Made by a program: the position numbers and the translations under genes
Notes under the pieces: model-generated
The model's input: the letters and a program-made list of their open reading frames with translations, nothing else
Told to the model about the DNA's origin: nothing
Databases searched by the model: none
Assembly: GCA_014804915.1 (NCBI GenBank)
Contig: JAAUYW010000153.1
Span: forward strand, 1 to 6,429
Reading direction: 5' to 3'
Origin: Desulfovibrio sp.
GTDB taxonomy: Bacteria > Desulfobacterota > Desulfovibrionia > Desulfovibrionales > Desulfovibrionaceae
Length of the DNA: 6,429 bases
Part shown: positions 1 through 6,424 of the stretch, one piece after another
Layout: the number at the start of each line of letters is the position of its first letter
Numbering within the stretch: the stretch's first letter is position 1

Positions 1-1649
1 AGCGTGTTCTGGTCTTCTGACAGGGGATTGAAAATTGCCAGCCGTTTTTCAGCTGCAAGATTAAGCGCGTCCAGATCGCGGTCGCCGACAAAGCTGTAAT
101 TGATTGCTTCATGCAGGCCCAGGCCGGCGCCCCATGCCCGCACCAGGCGCCCGAATTCATACGGGCCGCCAGGATTGAGACTGTCCTTGAGACTGCGGAC
201 GACTTCCGGCAGCCTTGGCTCAATCTTGTCCAGACCATAAACGCGGCCAACTTCTTCAATCAAATCAGCTTCGCGTGTCAGATCCGGGCGCCATGAAGGC
301 TGAATCACTACCCATTTCTGCGCGTTCTGCTTCTCGACAGCGCAGCCAAGGCCAGACAGAATTCCGGCCTGGCTTTCTGGCTCTATCTCCACACCCAGCA
401 GTGCGTCAGCGGCCCTGGGAGCGAAATCAATCCTGACCGGCACAAACGGTCTTGGCTCCGCTATTGAAAAGCCGCGACGCACAAAGCCGCCGCTGATTGA
501 AGCCATCAGGGCGCAGGCGCGATCCAGGGCCCAGACGGAGCGCGTCTGGTCAATGCCGCGCTCATACCTGAATGAAGCCTCGGATTGCAGGCCTAGCCTG
601 CGAGAGGTTCTGCGGATGGAGCGCGGCTGGAAAACCGCGCTTTCCAGAAACACATTGCGGCTGCTGGCCGTAATCTCACTATCGAGGCCGCCCATAACGC
701 CGGCGAGCGCGATTGGCCTTTCGCCATCGCAAATGCAGAGATCCTCGCCAGTCAGCTGCCGCTCCCTGCCATCAAGCGTAGTCAGCCTCTCGTTCTCCCC
801 TGCCTGGCGAACAATTATTTTCCGCCCCTCAAGCTTGTCCAGATCAAACGCGTGCAATGGCTGCCCACATTCGAGCATTACATAGTTTGTCGCATCCACT
901 ATGTTCGAAATGGCGCGCACGCCAACCGCATGCAGGCGGTAGCGCATTCTCATCGGCGCCTGGCCAATGCTTGCGCCTGTAATCACGCGGCCGGAATAAA
1001 GCCAGCAGAGATCAGGCGCCAGGATAGATACCGGCACCTCGATTTCCGGACTGTCGTGATCGGGAATCAGGGGCAGCTCCGGAACGCGCAGGGGCAGATG
1101 GCAGGCTGCGGCAGTTTCCCGGGCAATGCCGAGAATGGAGAGGCAGTCCGCGCGATTGGGCGTAATTGAAAGATCAAGCACCTCGGTGTCCAGTTCAAGA
1201 GCCTGAATCAGGCCATGGCCAACATCGGCAGATTCCGGAAGCACCAGGATGCCGCTGTGATCCTCGCTCAGCCCCAGCTCCCTCTCCGAACAGATCATGC
1301 CATTGGAGGGCTGGCCCCTCAATCTGGAAGGCTTGATCCTTGTGCCATCCGGCAGCGTGGCGCCAGGGGGCGCGACTGCCACTTTCTGGCCTTGAGCCAC
1401 ATTTGGCGCGCCGCAGACAATGTCCACCAGGGCGCCCTGGCCAATATCCACCTTGCAGCAGTGAAGGTGATCCGAATCAGGATGGGCCTGGCACTGCGCC
1501 ACAAAGCCGACGACAATGTCCCCGAGTCCGGCAAAAGGATTGATAATCTCTTCCAGCTCAAGCCCAAGCATCGTCAGCCTGTCGCCCAGCGCTTCGACGG
1601 TGCCCTCGTACGGCGTGAACTCTCTCAGCCAGGAAATGGGAACGAGCAT
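1..1649 (-). CDS. pheT: Phenylalanine--tRNA ligase beta subunit (PheT), partial
   Basis: Beta subunit of PheRS, which binds tRNA-Phe and edits mischarged tyrosine. Reading from the ATG at 1649 gives 549 codons with no stop before the left edge. About 250 residues, including the rest of the core-like domain and the C-terminal anticodon-binding domain, lie outside the window. Seen in order: N-terminal MLVPISWLREF; the tRNA-binding OB domain (about 40-150) with HPDSDHLHCCKVDIG (56-70); B3/B4 editing domain (about 210-390) with ISNIVDATNYVMLE (247-260), QPLHAFD (263-269), FLESAVF (334-340) and LQSEASFRYERGID (354-367); B5 (about 400-480) with RPDLTREADLIEEVGRVYG (454-472). H266, E336 and A358 match E. 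coli editing residues; S356 stands where E. coli has Thr354. An in-frame TAG at 1664-1662 fixes the start at this ATG. AGGT lies 7 nt upstream. Identification is secure. Confidence 0.97.
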   Translation of the reverse strand, partial: MLVPISWLREFTPYEGTVEALGDRLTMLGLELEEIINPFAGLGDIVVGFVAQCQAHPDSDHLHCCKVDIGQGALVDIVCGAPNVAQGQKVAVAPPGATLPDGTRIKPSRLRGQPSNGMICSERELGLSEDHSGILVLPESADVGHGLIQALELDTEVLDLSITPNRADCLSILGIARETAAACHLPLRVPELPLIPDHDSPEIEVPVSILAPDLCWLYSGRVITGASIGQAPMRMRYRLHAVGVRAISNIVDATNYVMLECGQPLHAFDLDKLEGRKIIVRQAGENERLTTLDGRERQLTGEDLCICDGERPIALAGVMGGLDSEITASSRNVFLESAVFQPRSIRRTSRRLGLQSEASFRYERGIDQTRSVWALDRACALMASISGGFVRRGFSIAEPRPFVPVRIDFAPRAADALLGVEIEPESQAGILSGLGCAVEKQNAQKWVVIQPSWRPDLTREADLIEEVGRVYGLDKIEPRLPEVVRSLKDSLNPGGPYEFGRLVRAWGAGLGLHEAINYSFVGDRDLDALNLAAEKRLAIFNPLSEDQNT

Positions 1650-1695
1650 ACTTGTTACCTGCTAATCCGGATTTGGAGAAAATGCCCTGCCAAAC

Positions 1696-2031
1696 TCAGC
1701 GGAAAGACCAGACCGGCTTTTGCCTCGCCGGATCCACATCCGGAAGTTCCGCCACAGGCTCCCTTTTTCCATAAGCGCCCGGCCTGGGCCGCTGGCGCGG
1801 CTTGCGCTCCTCGGGCATCTTGTCTGTCAATGTGCGGCCATAGGCGTCGGTGTAGCCCATTCCGCCTTCGGCAGTGCGCACCGGCCCGGACATTGGCATT
1901 TCCCCCAACTGCTTCGGTCCGCCTGGAGCCTCCATGCCGCTGTGGCGCGGACTGTGCGCGGAGCGGCAAAAGCCGCAATCCGGATCCGCAAACAGGACAA
2001 GGCAAAGCGCTGCCAGCGCAAAAAGGCGCAT
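1696..2031 (-). CDS. Small putative exported protein between pheS and pheT
   Basis: I do not recognise this ORF. Its ATG lies 1 nt after the pheS TGA (TGAAATG), so it would be translated by coupling; there is no good Shine-Dalgarno. The product is 111 aa. Residues 1-15 (MR, then LFALAALCLVLFA) look like a short signal peptide or a single membrane anchor. No lipobox is evident. A CGFC motif (19-22) follows at once. The rest is rich in Pro, Gly and Arg (about 14 Pro in all), probably disordered, with KPRQRPRPG near 78-86 (approximate). Hand counting gives GC by codon position of about 68, 56 and 71%, lowest at position 2 as in real genes of such GC content. Upstream in-frame ATGs at 2049 and 2040 would put the start inside pheS. 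It may be a real lineage-specific gene or a chance ORF in spacer. Confidence 0.5.
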   Translation of the reverse strand: MRLFALAALCLVLFADPDCGFCRSAHSPRHSGMEAPGGPKQLGEMPMSGPVRTAEGGMGYTDAYGRTLTDKMPEERKPRQRPRPGAYGKREPVAELPDVDPARQKPVWSFR

Positions 2032-2032
2032 T

Positions 2033-3076
2033 TCAGGCATCCACGCCAAACTGGCTTAAAAAGCGGATGTCATTCTGGAAGAAAAGGCGCAGATCATTGA
2101 TTCCATACTTCAGCATCGCAATCCGCTCAACGCCCATGCCAAAGGCAAAGCCGCTGACAGTTTCCGGATAGCCCACCGCCTTGTAAACATTGGGATCCAC
2201 CATGCCGGAACCCAGAATCTCCACCCAGCCCGTAGTCTTGCACACGCGGCAGGGCTTGCCGTTGACCGCGCCCTTGCCCTTGCAGATCATGCAGGAGACG
2301 TCCACTTCAGCCGACGGCTCGGTGAACGGAAAGAAACTGGGCCTGAAACGCATGCTCGTGGCCTCGCCAAAGACAGCGCGCGCAAACGCGAGCAGCACGC
2401 CGCGCAGATTCGCCATTGTAATGCCCTGGCCGACCATCAGGCCCTCGACCTGATGGAACATGGGCGTATGCGTGAGATCGGAATCGCGGCGATAAACCTT
2501 GCCTGGGGCGACTATCGCGATCGGCGGCCGCCTGGCCAGCATCGTGCGGGCCTGCACAGGCGACGTGTGCGTGCGCAGCAGGATGTTTTCCGTGATATAA
2601 AGCGTATCCTGCATGTCGCGCGCCGGATGATCCGGCGGAATATTGAGCGCCTCGAAATTGTAGCGGTCAATCTCCACTTCCGGCCCATAGGCAATATCAA
2701 AGCCCAGCTTCTGGAAGATCAAGCAGATCTCTTCCATCACCTGCGTGACCGGATGCAGCGACCCCTGCCAGAAAGCCCTGCCAGGCATCGTGGGATCAAA
2801 GTCCGCCAGCAGCTTTTGCTCCTGCTCGGCCTCAATGGCAGCCTTGCGCGCTCCCAGAAGCTCGCCCAGCTTCTCCTTCGCCTCATTTGCCGCCTGTCCG
2901 GCAGCCGGCCGCTCCCCGGCGGGAATTTTCGCGAGCTTCGCCATGATGGCGGCAAGCCTGCCCTTGCGCCCCAGAAAATCAATGCGCAGTTCTTCAAGCT
3001 CCTCAAGACTGCCCGCATTTTCCAGCGCCCTGGACAGTTCCGGAGCCAGCTCCGCAAACTCACCGGCCAGATTCAT
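2033..3076 (-). CDS. pheS: Phenylalanine--tRNA ligase alpha subunit (PheS)
   Basis: Catalytic subunit of the (alpha-beta)2 class II enzyme that charges tRNA-Phe. With the ATG at 3076 it is 347 aa, near the 327-344 aa of known homologues. The frame stays open to an ATG at 3160, but that start would overlap rplT and add an Arg-rich stretch with no match to the family; the 3076 ATG has GGAG 5 nt upstream. Residues 1-90 form the N-terminal coiled coil that contacts tRNA. The core has LHPV (107-110), motif 2 with [18 protein letters not shown] (195-212, Arg196), [17 protein letters not shown] (244-260) and motif 3 [14 protein letters not shown] (309-322). A Cys-rich insert, CMIC (262-265) and CRVC (276-279), could bind a metal. 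The E. coli protein lacks it, though similar inserts occur in other bacteria. The stop is 1 nt from the next ORF. Confidence 0.97.
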   Translation of the reverse strand: MNLAGEFAELAPELSRALENAGSLEELEELRIDFLGRKGRLAAIMAKLAKIPAGERPAAGQAANEAKEKLGELLGARKAAIEAEQEQKLLADFDPTMPGRAFWQGSLHPVTQVMEEICLIFQKLGFDIAYGPEVEIDRYNFEALNIPPDHPARDMQDTLYITENILLRTHTSPVQARTMLARRPPIAIVAPGKVYRRDSDLTHTPMFHQVEGLMVGQGITMANLRGVLLAFARAVFGEATSMRFRPSFFPFTEPSAEVDVSCMICKGKGAVNGKPCRVCKTTGWVEILGSGMVDPNVYKAVGYPETVSGFAFGMGVERIAMLKYGINDLRLFFQNDIRFLSQFGVDA

Positions 3077-3086
3077 GCCATCTCCG

Positions 3087-3455
3087 CTATTTGCCGGCGC
3101 CTTTTCCAAGCGCGGTCTTCGCGGCCTCGCAAATAGCCGCGAAATCTTCCTTTTCCTCAATGGCCAGATTGGCCAGAACCTTGCGGTTGATCATGATGCC
3201 GGCCAGCTTGAGCCCATGCATGAACCTGCTGTAGGACAGCCCGGACAGGCGCGCGCCGGCATTGACGCGCATGATCCAGAGGGACCGCAAATCCCTCTTG
3301 CGCTGCTTGCGGCCATAAAACTCGTTTGACCAGGACCTCTCCACTGCCTCGCGGGCAGTGCGGTAAAGCTTGTGCCTTGCGCCGCGAAAGCCTTTGGCCA
3401 GATCCAGGTATTTTTTATGCCGCCTGTGTGTTGTTATTCCTCTCTTGACACGCAT
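3087..3455 (-). CDS. rplT: 50S ribosomal protein L20 (bL20)
   Basis: bL20 binds 23S rRNA early in assembly of the large subunit and in several bacteria also represses its own operon. The product is 122 aa, slightly longer than the usual 117-118. It begins [15 protein letters not shown] with the basic extended N-terminal arm, and continues with [15 protein letters not shown] (20-34), [13 protein letters not shown] (49-61) and the conserved [18 protein letters not shown] (65-82). The C-terminal tail after about residue 112 ([10 protein letters not shown]) accounts for the extra length. The ATG follows GGGAGG with an 8-nt spacer. pheS starts 10 nt after its TAG stop. Identification is secure; autoregulation here is only suggested by upstream structure. 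Confidence 0.98.
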   Translation of the reverse strand: MRVKRGITTHRRHKKYLDLAKGFRGARHKLYRTAREAVERSWSNEFYGRKQRKRDLRSLWIMRVNAGARLSGLSYSRFMHGLKLAGIMINRKVLANLAIEEKEDFAAICEAAKTALGKGAGK

Positions 3456-3463
3456 TTGTGAAA

Positions 3464-3580
3464 CCTCCCTTGCCTGACCAGGGCGGAGGAAAGCCCGCCA
3501 GGCGCGATAAACCGCAAGCCATAATCAGCCCTGCCGCTGTCTGGCATCCGCCAATGCCAGGCCGCAGGCAGCGCCCGGCC
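3464..3580 (-). promoter_or_regulatory. Structured rpmI-rplT intergenic region, candidate bL20 control site
   Basis: This gap carries several hairpins on the transcribed strand. The clearest has a perfect 7-bp stem CTGGCAT/ATGCCAG (3560-3554 with 3547-3541) and a 6-nt loop. A GGCCG/CGGCC pair (3580-3576 with 3564-3560) precedes it. Nearer rplT, GGCGG (3499-3495) can pair with CCGCC (3486-3482). The overlapping CCTCC (3489-3485) can instead pair with the GGAGG of the rplT ribosome binding site (3468-3464). The two pairings exclude each other, which would allow an open/closed switch for rplT. No T run follows any of them, so termination is unlikely. The structures are seen by eye; the regulatory role is inferred. 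Confidence 0.35.
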
Positions 3581-3778
3581 TCAGCCGTTTGGCAGCATCC
3601 TGCGCACAGCCTTGGCGTTTGTGGAATCAACCAGCGTCGCCTGGCCAAGCCGCATTTTCCTGCCAGCTGCCTTCTTGGTCAGGATATGGCGCATATTCTG
3701 CCTGCGCCGCTTCAGCTTGCCGCTGCCAGTCTGCTGAAAGCGCTTCGCGGCAGCGCGCCGGGTCTTGATCTTCGGCAT
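3581..3778 (-). CDS. rpmI: 50S ribosomal protein L35 (bL35)
   Basis: Small basic protein of the large ribosomal subunit, 65 aa, which is normal for the family (64-66 aa). It opens with the usual MPKIKTRRAAAKRF. The centre has TGSGKLKRRR and the conserved HILTKK (31-36), and it ends with VRRMLPNG, matching the family's typical R-x-LP ending. The ATG has AAGGAG upstream with a 7-nt spacer. It lies 81 nt after infC and 125 nt before rplT, the standard infC-rpmI-rplT order. The longer than usual gap to rplT is described separately. Many Lys and Arg residues fit rRNA binding. Identification is secure. Confidence 0.97.
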   Translation of the reverse strand: MPKIKTRRAAAKRFQQTGSGKLKRRRQNMRHILTKKAAGRKMRLGQATLVDSTNAKAVRRMLPNG

Positions 3779-3796
3779 TTGTCTTCTCCTTCACCC

Positions 3797-3811
3797 GCGG
3801 CCAATGGCCGC
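3797..3811 (-). promoter_or_regulatory. Hairpin just upstream of the rpmI ribosome binding site
   Basis: A perfect inverted repeat GCGGCC/GGCCGC with a 3-nt loop occupies 3811-3797 of the 81-nt infC-rpmI gap, about 7 nt before the AAGGAG of rpmI (3790-3785). No T tract follows, so it is not an intrinsic terminator. In E. coli, bL20 represses rpmI-rplT translation by binding a structured region upstream of rpmI. This hairpin could belong to a comparable element, but I see no sequence match that shows it. Confidence 0.35.
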
Positions 3812-3859
3812 TCCATAGCAATCAATAATAATGCCTTAAAAACTACGTCTTTGCAAGAC

Positions 3860-4405
3860 CTATTTTTTGGGCACCAGCAGCATCTGCAATGTGCGCCCCT
3901 CCGCCTTGGGCGGCTGCTCCTGCCTGGCCACATCCGCCAGATCCGCCACCATGCGCTCAAGAATGGCCATGCCCCTGTCCTTGTGCACAATCTCGCGGCC
4001 ACGGAAAAATACTGTTACCTTGCAGCGATCCCCATCTTCCAGAAAGCGCCGGATATGCCTGAGCTTGGTCTCGTAATCATGATCGTCAGTCTTGGGCCTG
4101 ACCTTTATCTCCTTGATCTGGATTACATTCTGCTTCTTTTTGGCGTCAGCTTTCTTTTTTTGCTGCTCATACTTGAATTTGCCATAATCCATTATCCTGC
4201 AGACAGGAGGCTCGGAATTTGCCGCCACCTCCACCAGGTCAAGGCCCGCTTCCCTGGCAAGCGCGATTGCGTCCGCGCGGGGCAAAATCCCCAGCTGGTC
4301 CCCTTCGGCCCCGATAACGCGCACTTCCCGCGCCCTGATCATCTCATTGCGGCAAACGCCATCCTGCGGCGCCTCGCGCCGCGTTCTCACGTTAGGCGAA
4401 GCGAT
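3860..4405 (-). CDS. infC: Translation initiation factor IF-3
   Basis: IF3 binds the 30S subunit, keeps it apart from 50S and checks the initiator tRNA and start codon. From the AUC at 4405 the product is 181 aa; from the GTG at 4390 it is 176 aa. In GTG numbering the N domain runs about 16-70 and starts with MIRAREVRVIG (17-27). The family signature PPVCRIMDYGKF is at 61-72, followed by a lysine-rich linker helix (about 73-87, with KKK at 78-80 and 84-86). The C domain (88-173) holds QIKEIKVRPKT and FFRGREI. AUC is preferred because only it has a properly spaced ribosome binding site. That start makes infC overlap the thrS end by 14 nt, so the two are probably translationally linked. The stop is TAG. 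Function is certain; the exact N-terminus is inferred. Confidence 0.96.
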   Translation of the reverse strand: MASPNVRTRREAPQDGVCRNEMIRAREVRVIGAEGDQLGILPRADAIALAREAGLDLVEVAANSEPPVCRIMDYGKFKYEQQKKKADAKKKQNVIQIKEIKVRPKTDDHDYETKLRHIRRFLEDGDRCKVTVFFRGREIVHKDRGMAILERMVADLADVARQEQPPKAEGRTLQMLLVPKK

Positions 4406-6338
4406 AGCTCATTCCTCCTTTTTGAAAGGGTTTCTCCGCTTCGGCGCGAATGATTTCCGCAATCTCCGAAACCGGCTTTATCCCCAGATTGTCTCCATTG
4501 CGCAGCCTGACAGCGGCTCCGCCCGCCTGCGCTTCCTTTTCACCAACTACCAGCATGTATGGCACCCTGGCAACCTGCGCCTCCCTCACCTTGAAGCCCA
4601 GCTTCTCGCTCCTGTCATCCAGGCCGGCGCGAATGCCCAGCTTCTCGAGCTCCCTGCGCACACTCCTGGCCTGCTCAAGCCACTCGTCCGACACAGGCAG
4701 CAGCCGCGCCTGCTCAGGCGCCAGCCACACTGGCAGCGCGCCGGCATACTGCTCCAGCAAAATGCCTATGAACCGCTCCACCGAGCCCATGATCGCCCGA
4801 TGCACCATCACCGGCCTGTGCCGCTTGCCGTCCTGGCCCACGTATTCCAGATCAAACCGCTCCGGCATTGTGAAATCCACCTGGATGGTCGAGCACTGCC
4901 ACTGCCTGCCAAGACAGTCCAGCAGCCTCACATCAATTTTCGGCCCGTAAAACGCGCCGTCGCCCTCATTGATCTCATAGGGCAGCCCAGCCTTGTCAAC
5001 TGCCTGAATTAGCGCGTTTGTAGCCAGCTCCCAGGCCTCGTCAGTGCCAATGCTGTCCTTTGGCCGCGTTGATATCGCCACCCTGAATTCAAAATCAAAC
5101 AGGTTCATCAGATCGCGAATCAGGTGAATCACCTGCAGGATCTCGCCTTCCAGCTGTTCGGGCGTGCAGAGAATATGCGCGTCATCCTGCGTGAACTGCC
5201 GCACCCGCATCAGCCCATGCAGCACGCCGCTCTTCTCATGCCTGTGCACTACGCCAAGCTCGAAATACCGCTGCGGCAGATCCCGGTAGCTGCGCAGATG
5301 GTGACGGTATATCAGCATGTGGCCAATGCAGTTCATTGGCTTGATGCCATAGCCGTCTTCCTCTATTTCGGTAAAATACATATTGTCTTTATAGTGGTCA
5401 TAATGGCCGGACTGCTGCCAGGCCTCGGCCCGCAAAAGCTGCGGCCCCTGCACTATTTCATATTCCCGCTTCAGATGCTCCTTGCGCCAGAAATCTTCCA
5501 GAATGGTGCGCACCAGCATGCCCTTCGGCAGCCAGAACACCATGCCTGGCGCGATTTTTTCCTCAAAATGAAAATAATCCAGCTCGCGTCCCAGCTTGCG
5601 GTGATCGCGCTTCGCAGCCTCCTCCAGACGCCGCAAATGCTCGCCCAGCGCCTTTTTGTCCGCAAAGGCGGCGCCATAGACGCGCGACAGCATTTCCCTT
5701 TTCTCATCGCCGCGCCAGTACGCGCCAGCTACGGACAACAGCTTGAAATTCTGGCAAAAGCCTGTGTCAGGCACATGCGGCCCGCGGCACAAGTCCGTAA
5801 AATCGCCGCATTTGTAAAGGCCAACTTCGCTGTCGGCAATGCCATCCAGAATCTCCAGCTTGTACTTTTCCCCGGCTGCGCGAAAAAGCTCGATCGCCCT
5901 CTCCCGGCTCACCACCTCATGCTCAAATGGCAGCGCCTGCGCGGCGATTCTGCCCATTTCCGCTTCCAGGGCCTCCAGATCAGCGGGCGTAAGCGGCCTT
6001 TCATAATCGAAATCATAATAAAAGCCGTTCTCGATCGCCGGCCCAATCGCCACGCGAATGCCTGGAAAGAGCTTCGTCGCAGCCGCGGCCAGCACATGCG
6101 CGGTGGAATGGCGCAGGATGGCGAGCCCGGCTGCGGAATCAGCGTAAACAGGCTCCAGGCTTTGGCAGTCAGCCGGAATTTCGGAAGACAAATCAAGAAG
6201 CCGGCAGCCTGAAGGATCGCAGGCTTCGGCAGCCAGAACCTGCCTGAATTTCTTTCCGGAAAGAACCCGCTTGAGCGCGTCGGCACAGGCCAGCCGGCCA
6301 GTCAGCTCCTCTTCCTGACCCGCTATCTGGACTTTCAT
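4392..6338 (-). CDS. thrS: Threonine--tRNA ligase (ThrRS)
   Basis: Cytoplasmic class II synthetase that activates threonine with ATP and charges tRNA-Thr. The product is 648 aa, close to the 642 aa of the E. coli enzyme. Domains in order: TGS (about 1-62); editing domain (about 63-225) with HSTAH at 77-81 and DLCRGPH at 182-188, giving the metal-site-like set H77, H81, C184 and H188 that removes mischarged serine; catalytic core (about 245-540); anticodon-binding domain (about 542-640). Expected active-site zinc ligands are present as C337, H388 and H513, with motif 2 Arg366 in HRHE and motif 3 Arg522 in GSVERF. The residue after C337 is Ile (MNCIGH), where E. coli has Pro. The ATG is preceded by GAGG with a 7-nt spacer. 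It is the first gene of the visible operon, and its last codons carry the infC ribosome binding site. Identification is secure. Confidence 0.98.
   Translation of the reverse strand: MKVQIAGQEEELTGRLACADALKRVLSGKKFRQVLAAEACDPSGCRLLDLSSEIPADCQSLEPVYADSAAGLAILRHSTAHVLAAAATKLFPGIRVAIGPAIENGFYYDFDYERPLTPADLEALEAEMGRIAAQALPFEHEVVSRERAIELFRAAGEKYKLEILDGIADSEVGLYKCGDFTDLCRGPHVPDTGFCQNFKLLSVAGAYWRGDEKREMLSRVYGAAFADKKALGEHLRRLEEAAKRDHRKLGRELDYFHFEEKIAPGMVFWLPKGMLVRTILEDFWRKEHLKREYEIVQGPQLLRAEAWQQSGHYDHYKDNMYFTEIEEDGYGIKPMNCIGHMLIYRHHLRSYRDLPQRYFELGVVHRHEKSGVLHGLMRVRQFTQDDAHILCTPEQLEGEILQVIHLIRDLMNLFDFEFRVAISTRPKDSIGTDEAWELATNALIQAVDKAGLPYEINEGDGAFYGPKIDVRLLDCLGRQWQCSTIQVDFTMPERFDLEYVGQDGKRHRPVMVHRAIMGSVERFIGILLEQYAGALPVWLAPEQARLLPVSDEWLEQARSVRRELEKLGIRAGLDDRSEKLGFKVREAQVARVPYMLVVGEKEAQAGGAAVRLRNGDNLGIKPVSEIAEIIRAEAEKPFQKGGMSYRFA
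4403..4420 (-). promoter_or_regulatory. Shine-Dalgarno and AUC start codon of infC
   Basis: On the minus strand a perfect AAGGAGG lies at 4420-4414, then 8 nt, then ATC at 4405-4403. The ATC is in frame with infC, and an in-frame TGA at 4411-4409 rules out any start further upstream. The conventional candidate GTG (4390-4388) is 23 nt from the GGAGG core, far outside the usual spacing, and has no purine-rich stretch of its own. IF3 genes in E. coli and B. subtilis start with AUU, and IF3 rejects such non-AUG initiator codons, so the factor represses its own synthesis. An AUC start would give the same feedback here. Confidence 0.8.
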
Positions 6339-6360
6339 ATCTCAGCCTCTAAAGTGGTTG

Positions 6361-6392
6361 CAAACAAAACAAATGGGGAGCCAGGCTCCCCA
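6361..6392 (-). terminator. Intrinsic terminator in the thrS leader, possible attenuator
   Basis: On the minus strand an inverted repeat forms an 8-bp stem (arms 6392-6385 and 6381-6374, seven of the pairs from GGGGAGC/GCTCCCC) with a 3-nt loop, followed by a T-rich tract at 6373-6361 (TTTGTTTTGTTTG). This is the layout of a Rho-independent terminator for transcription running toward thrS. On the plus strand the stem is not followed by a T run, so it works in one direction only. The tail ends about 22 nt before the thrS ATG and leaves no room for a promoter between them, so thrS transcripts must cross it. It is either a conditional attenuator for the operon or the leaky terminator of a gene beyond the right edge. 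The hairpin itself is seen directly; the regulatory role is inferred. Confidence 0.8.
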
Positions 6393-6424
6393 AATACGCG
6401 CCAGCCCTGCCTGGCTTCTCCAGG
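6379..6424 (-). promoter_or_regulatory. Candidate antiterminator and competing hairpins upstream of thrS
   Basis: The minus-strand segment 6416-6409 (AGCCAGGC) is perfectly complementary to 6386-6379 (GCCTGGCT), which forms the loop and upper stem of the thrS leader terminator. Pairing the two would break the terminator. The same upstream segment can instead fold locally: a 5-bp hairpin with arms 6424-6420 and 6414-6410, or another with arms 6415-6411 and 6404-6400. Mutually exclusive folds of this sort are what attenuators use. No threonine codon run or clear T-box sequence is visible in the 37 nt before the terminator, so the signal that would choose between folds is unknown. The window edge cuts the leader off at 6429. 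Confidence 0.4.

Noticed and set aside
1655..2005. Alternative minus-strand ORF of 116 codons in the pheS-pheT gap
   Set aside because: It is in another frame from the 2031-1696 ORF, lacks a ribosome binding site and coupling to pheS, and its product is an Arg/Gly/Ala-rich string with no recognisable feature.
1960..2031. Lipoprotein signal in the small ORF
   Set aside because: Cysteines at residues 10, 19 and 22 are not preceded by a standard lipobox (Leu-Ala/Ser-Gly/Ala before Cys), so I call only a signal-peptide-like or membrane-anchor segment.
1215..2171. Long plus-strand ORF of 318 codons across the pheT start, the pheS-pheT gap and the pheS end
   Set aside because: It is antisense to certain PheT and PheS coding sequence, its product resembles nothing, and long open antisense frames are common in GC-rich coding DNA. 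The same applies to the plus-strand ORFs at 3458-4453, 5124-6212, 4347-5012 and 2453-3136.
3077..3160. PheS start extended to the ATG at 3160 (375 aa)
   Set aside because: The extra 28 residues are read from the end of rplT in another frame, are Arg/Pro-rich, and go beyond the family's usual N-terminus. The ATG at 3076 has a GGAG nearby.
3838..3859. Weak hairpin right after the infC stop (GTCTT/AAGAC, arms 3859-3855 and 3851-3847) followed by TTTTT at 3842-3838
   Set aside because: The stem is only 5 bp with three A-T pairs, and 4 nt separate it from the T run. It is too weak to call a terminator between genes that are normally co-transcribed.
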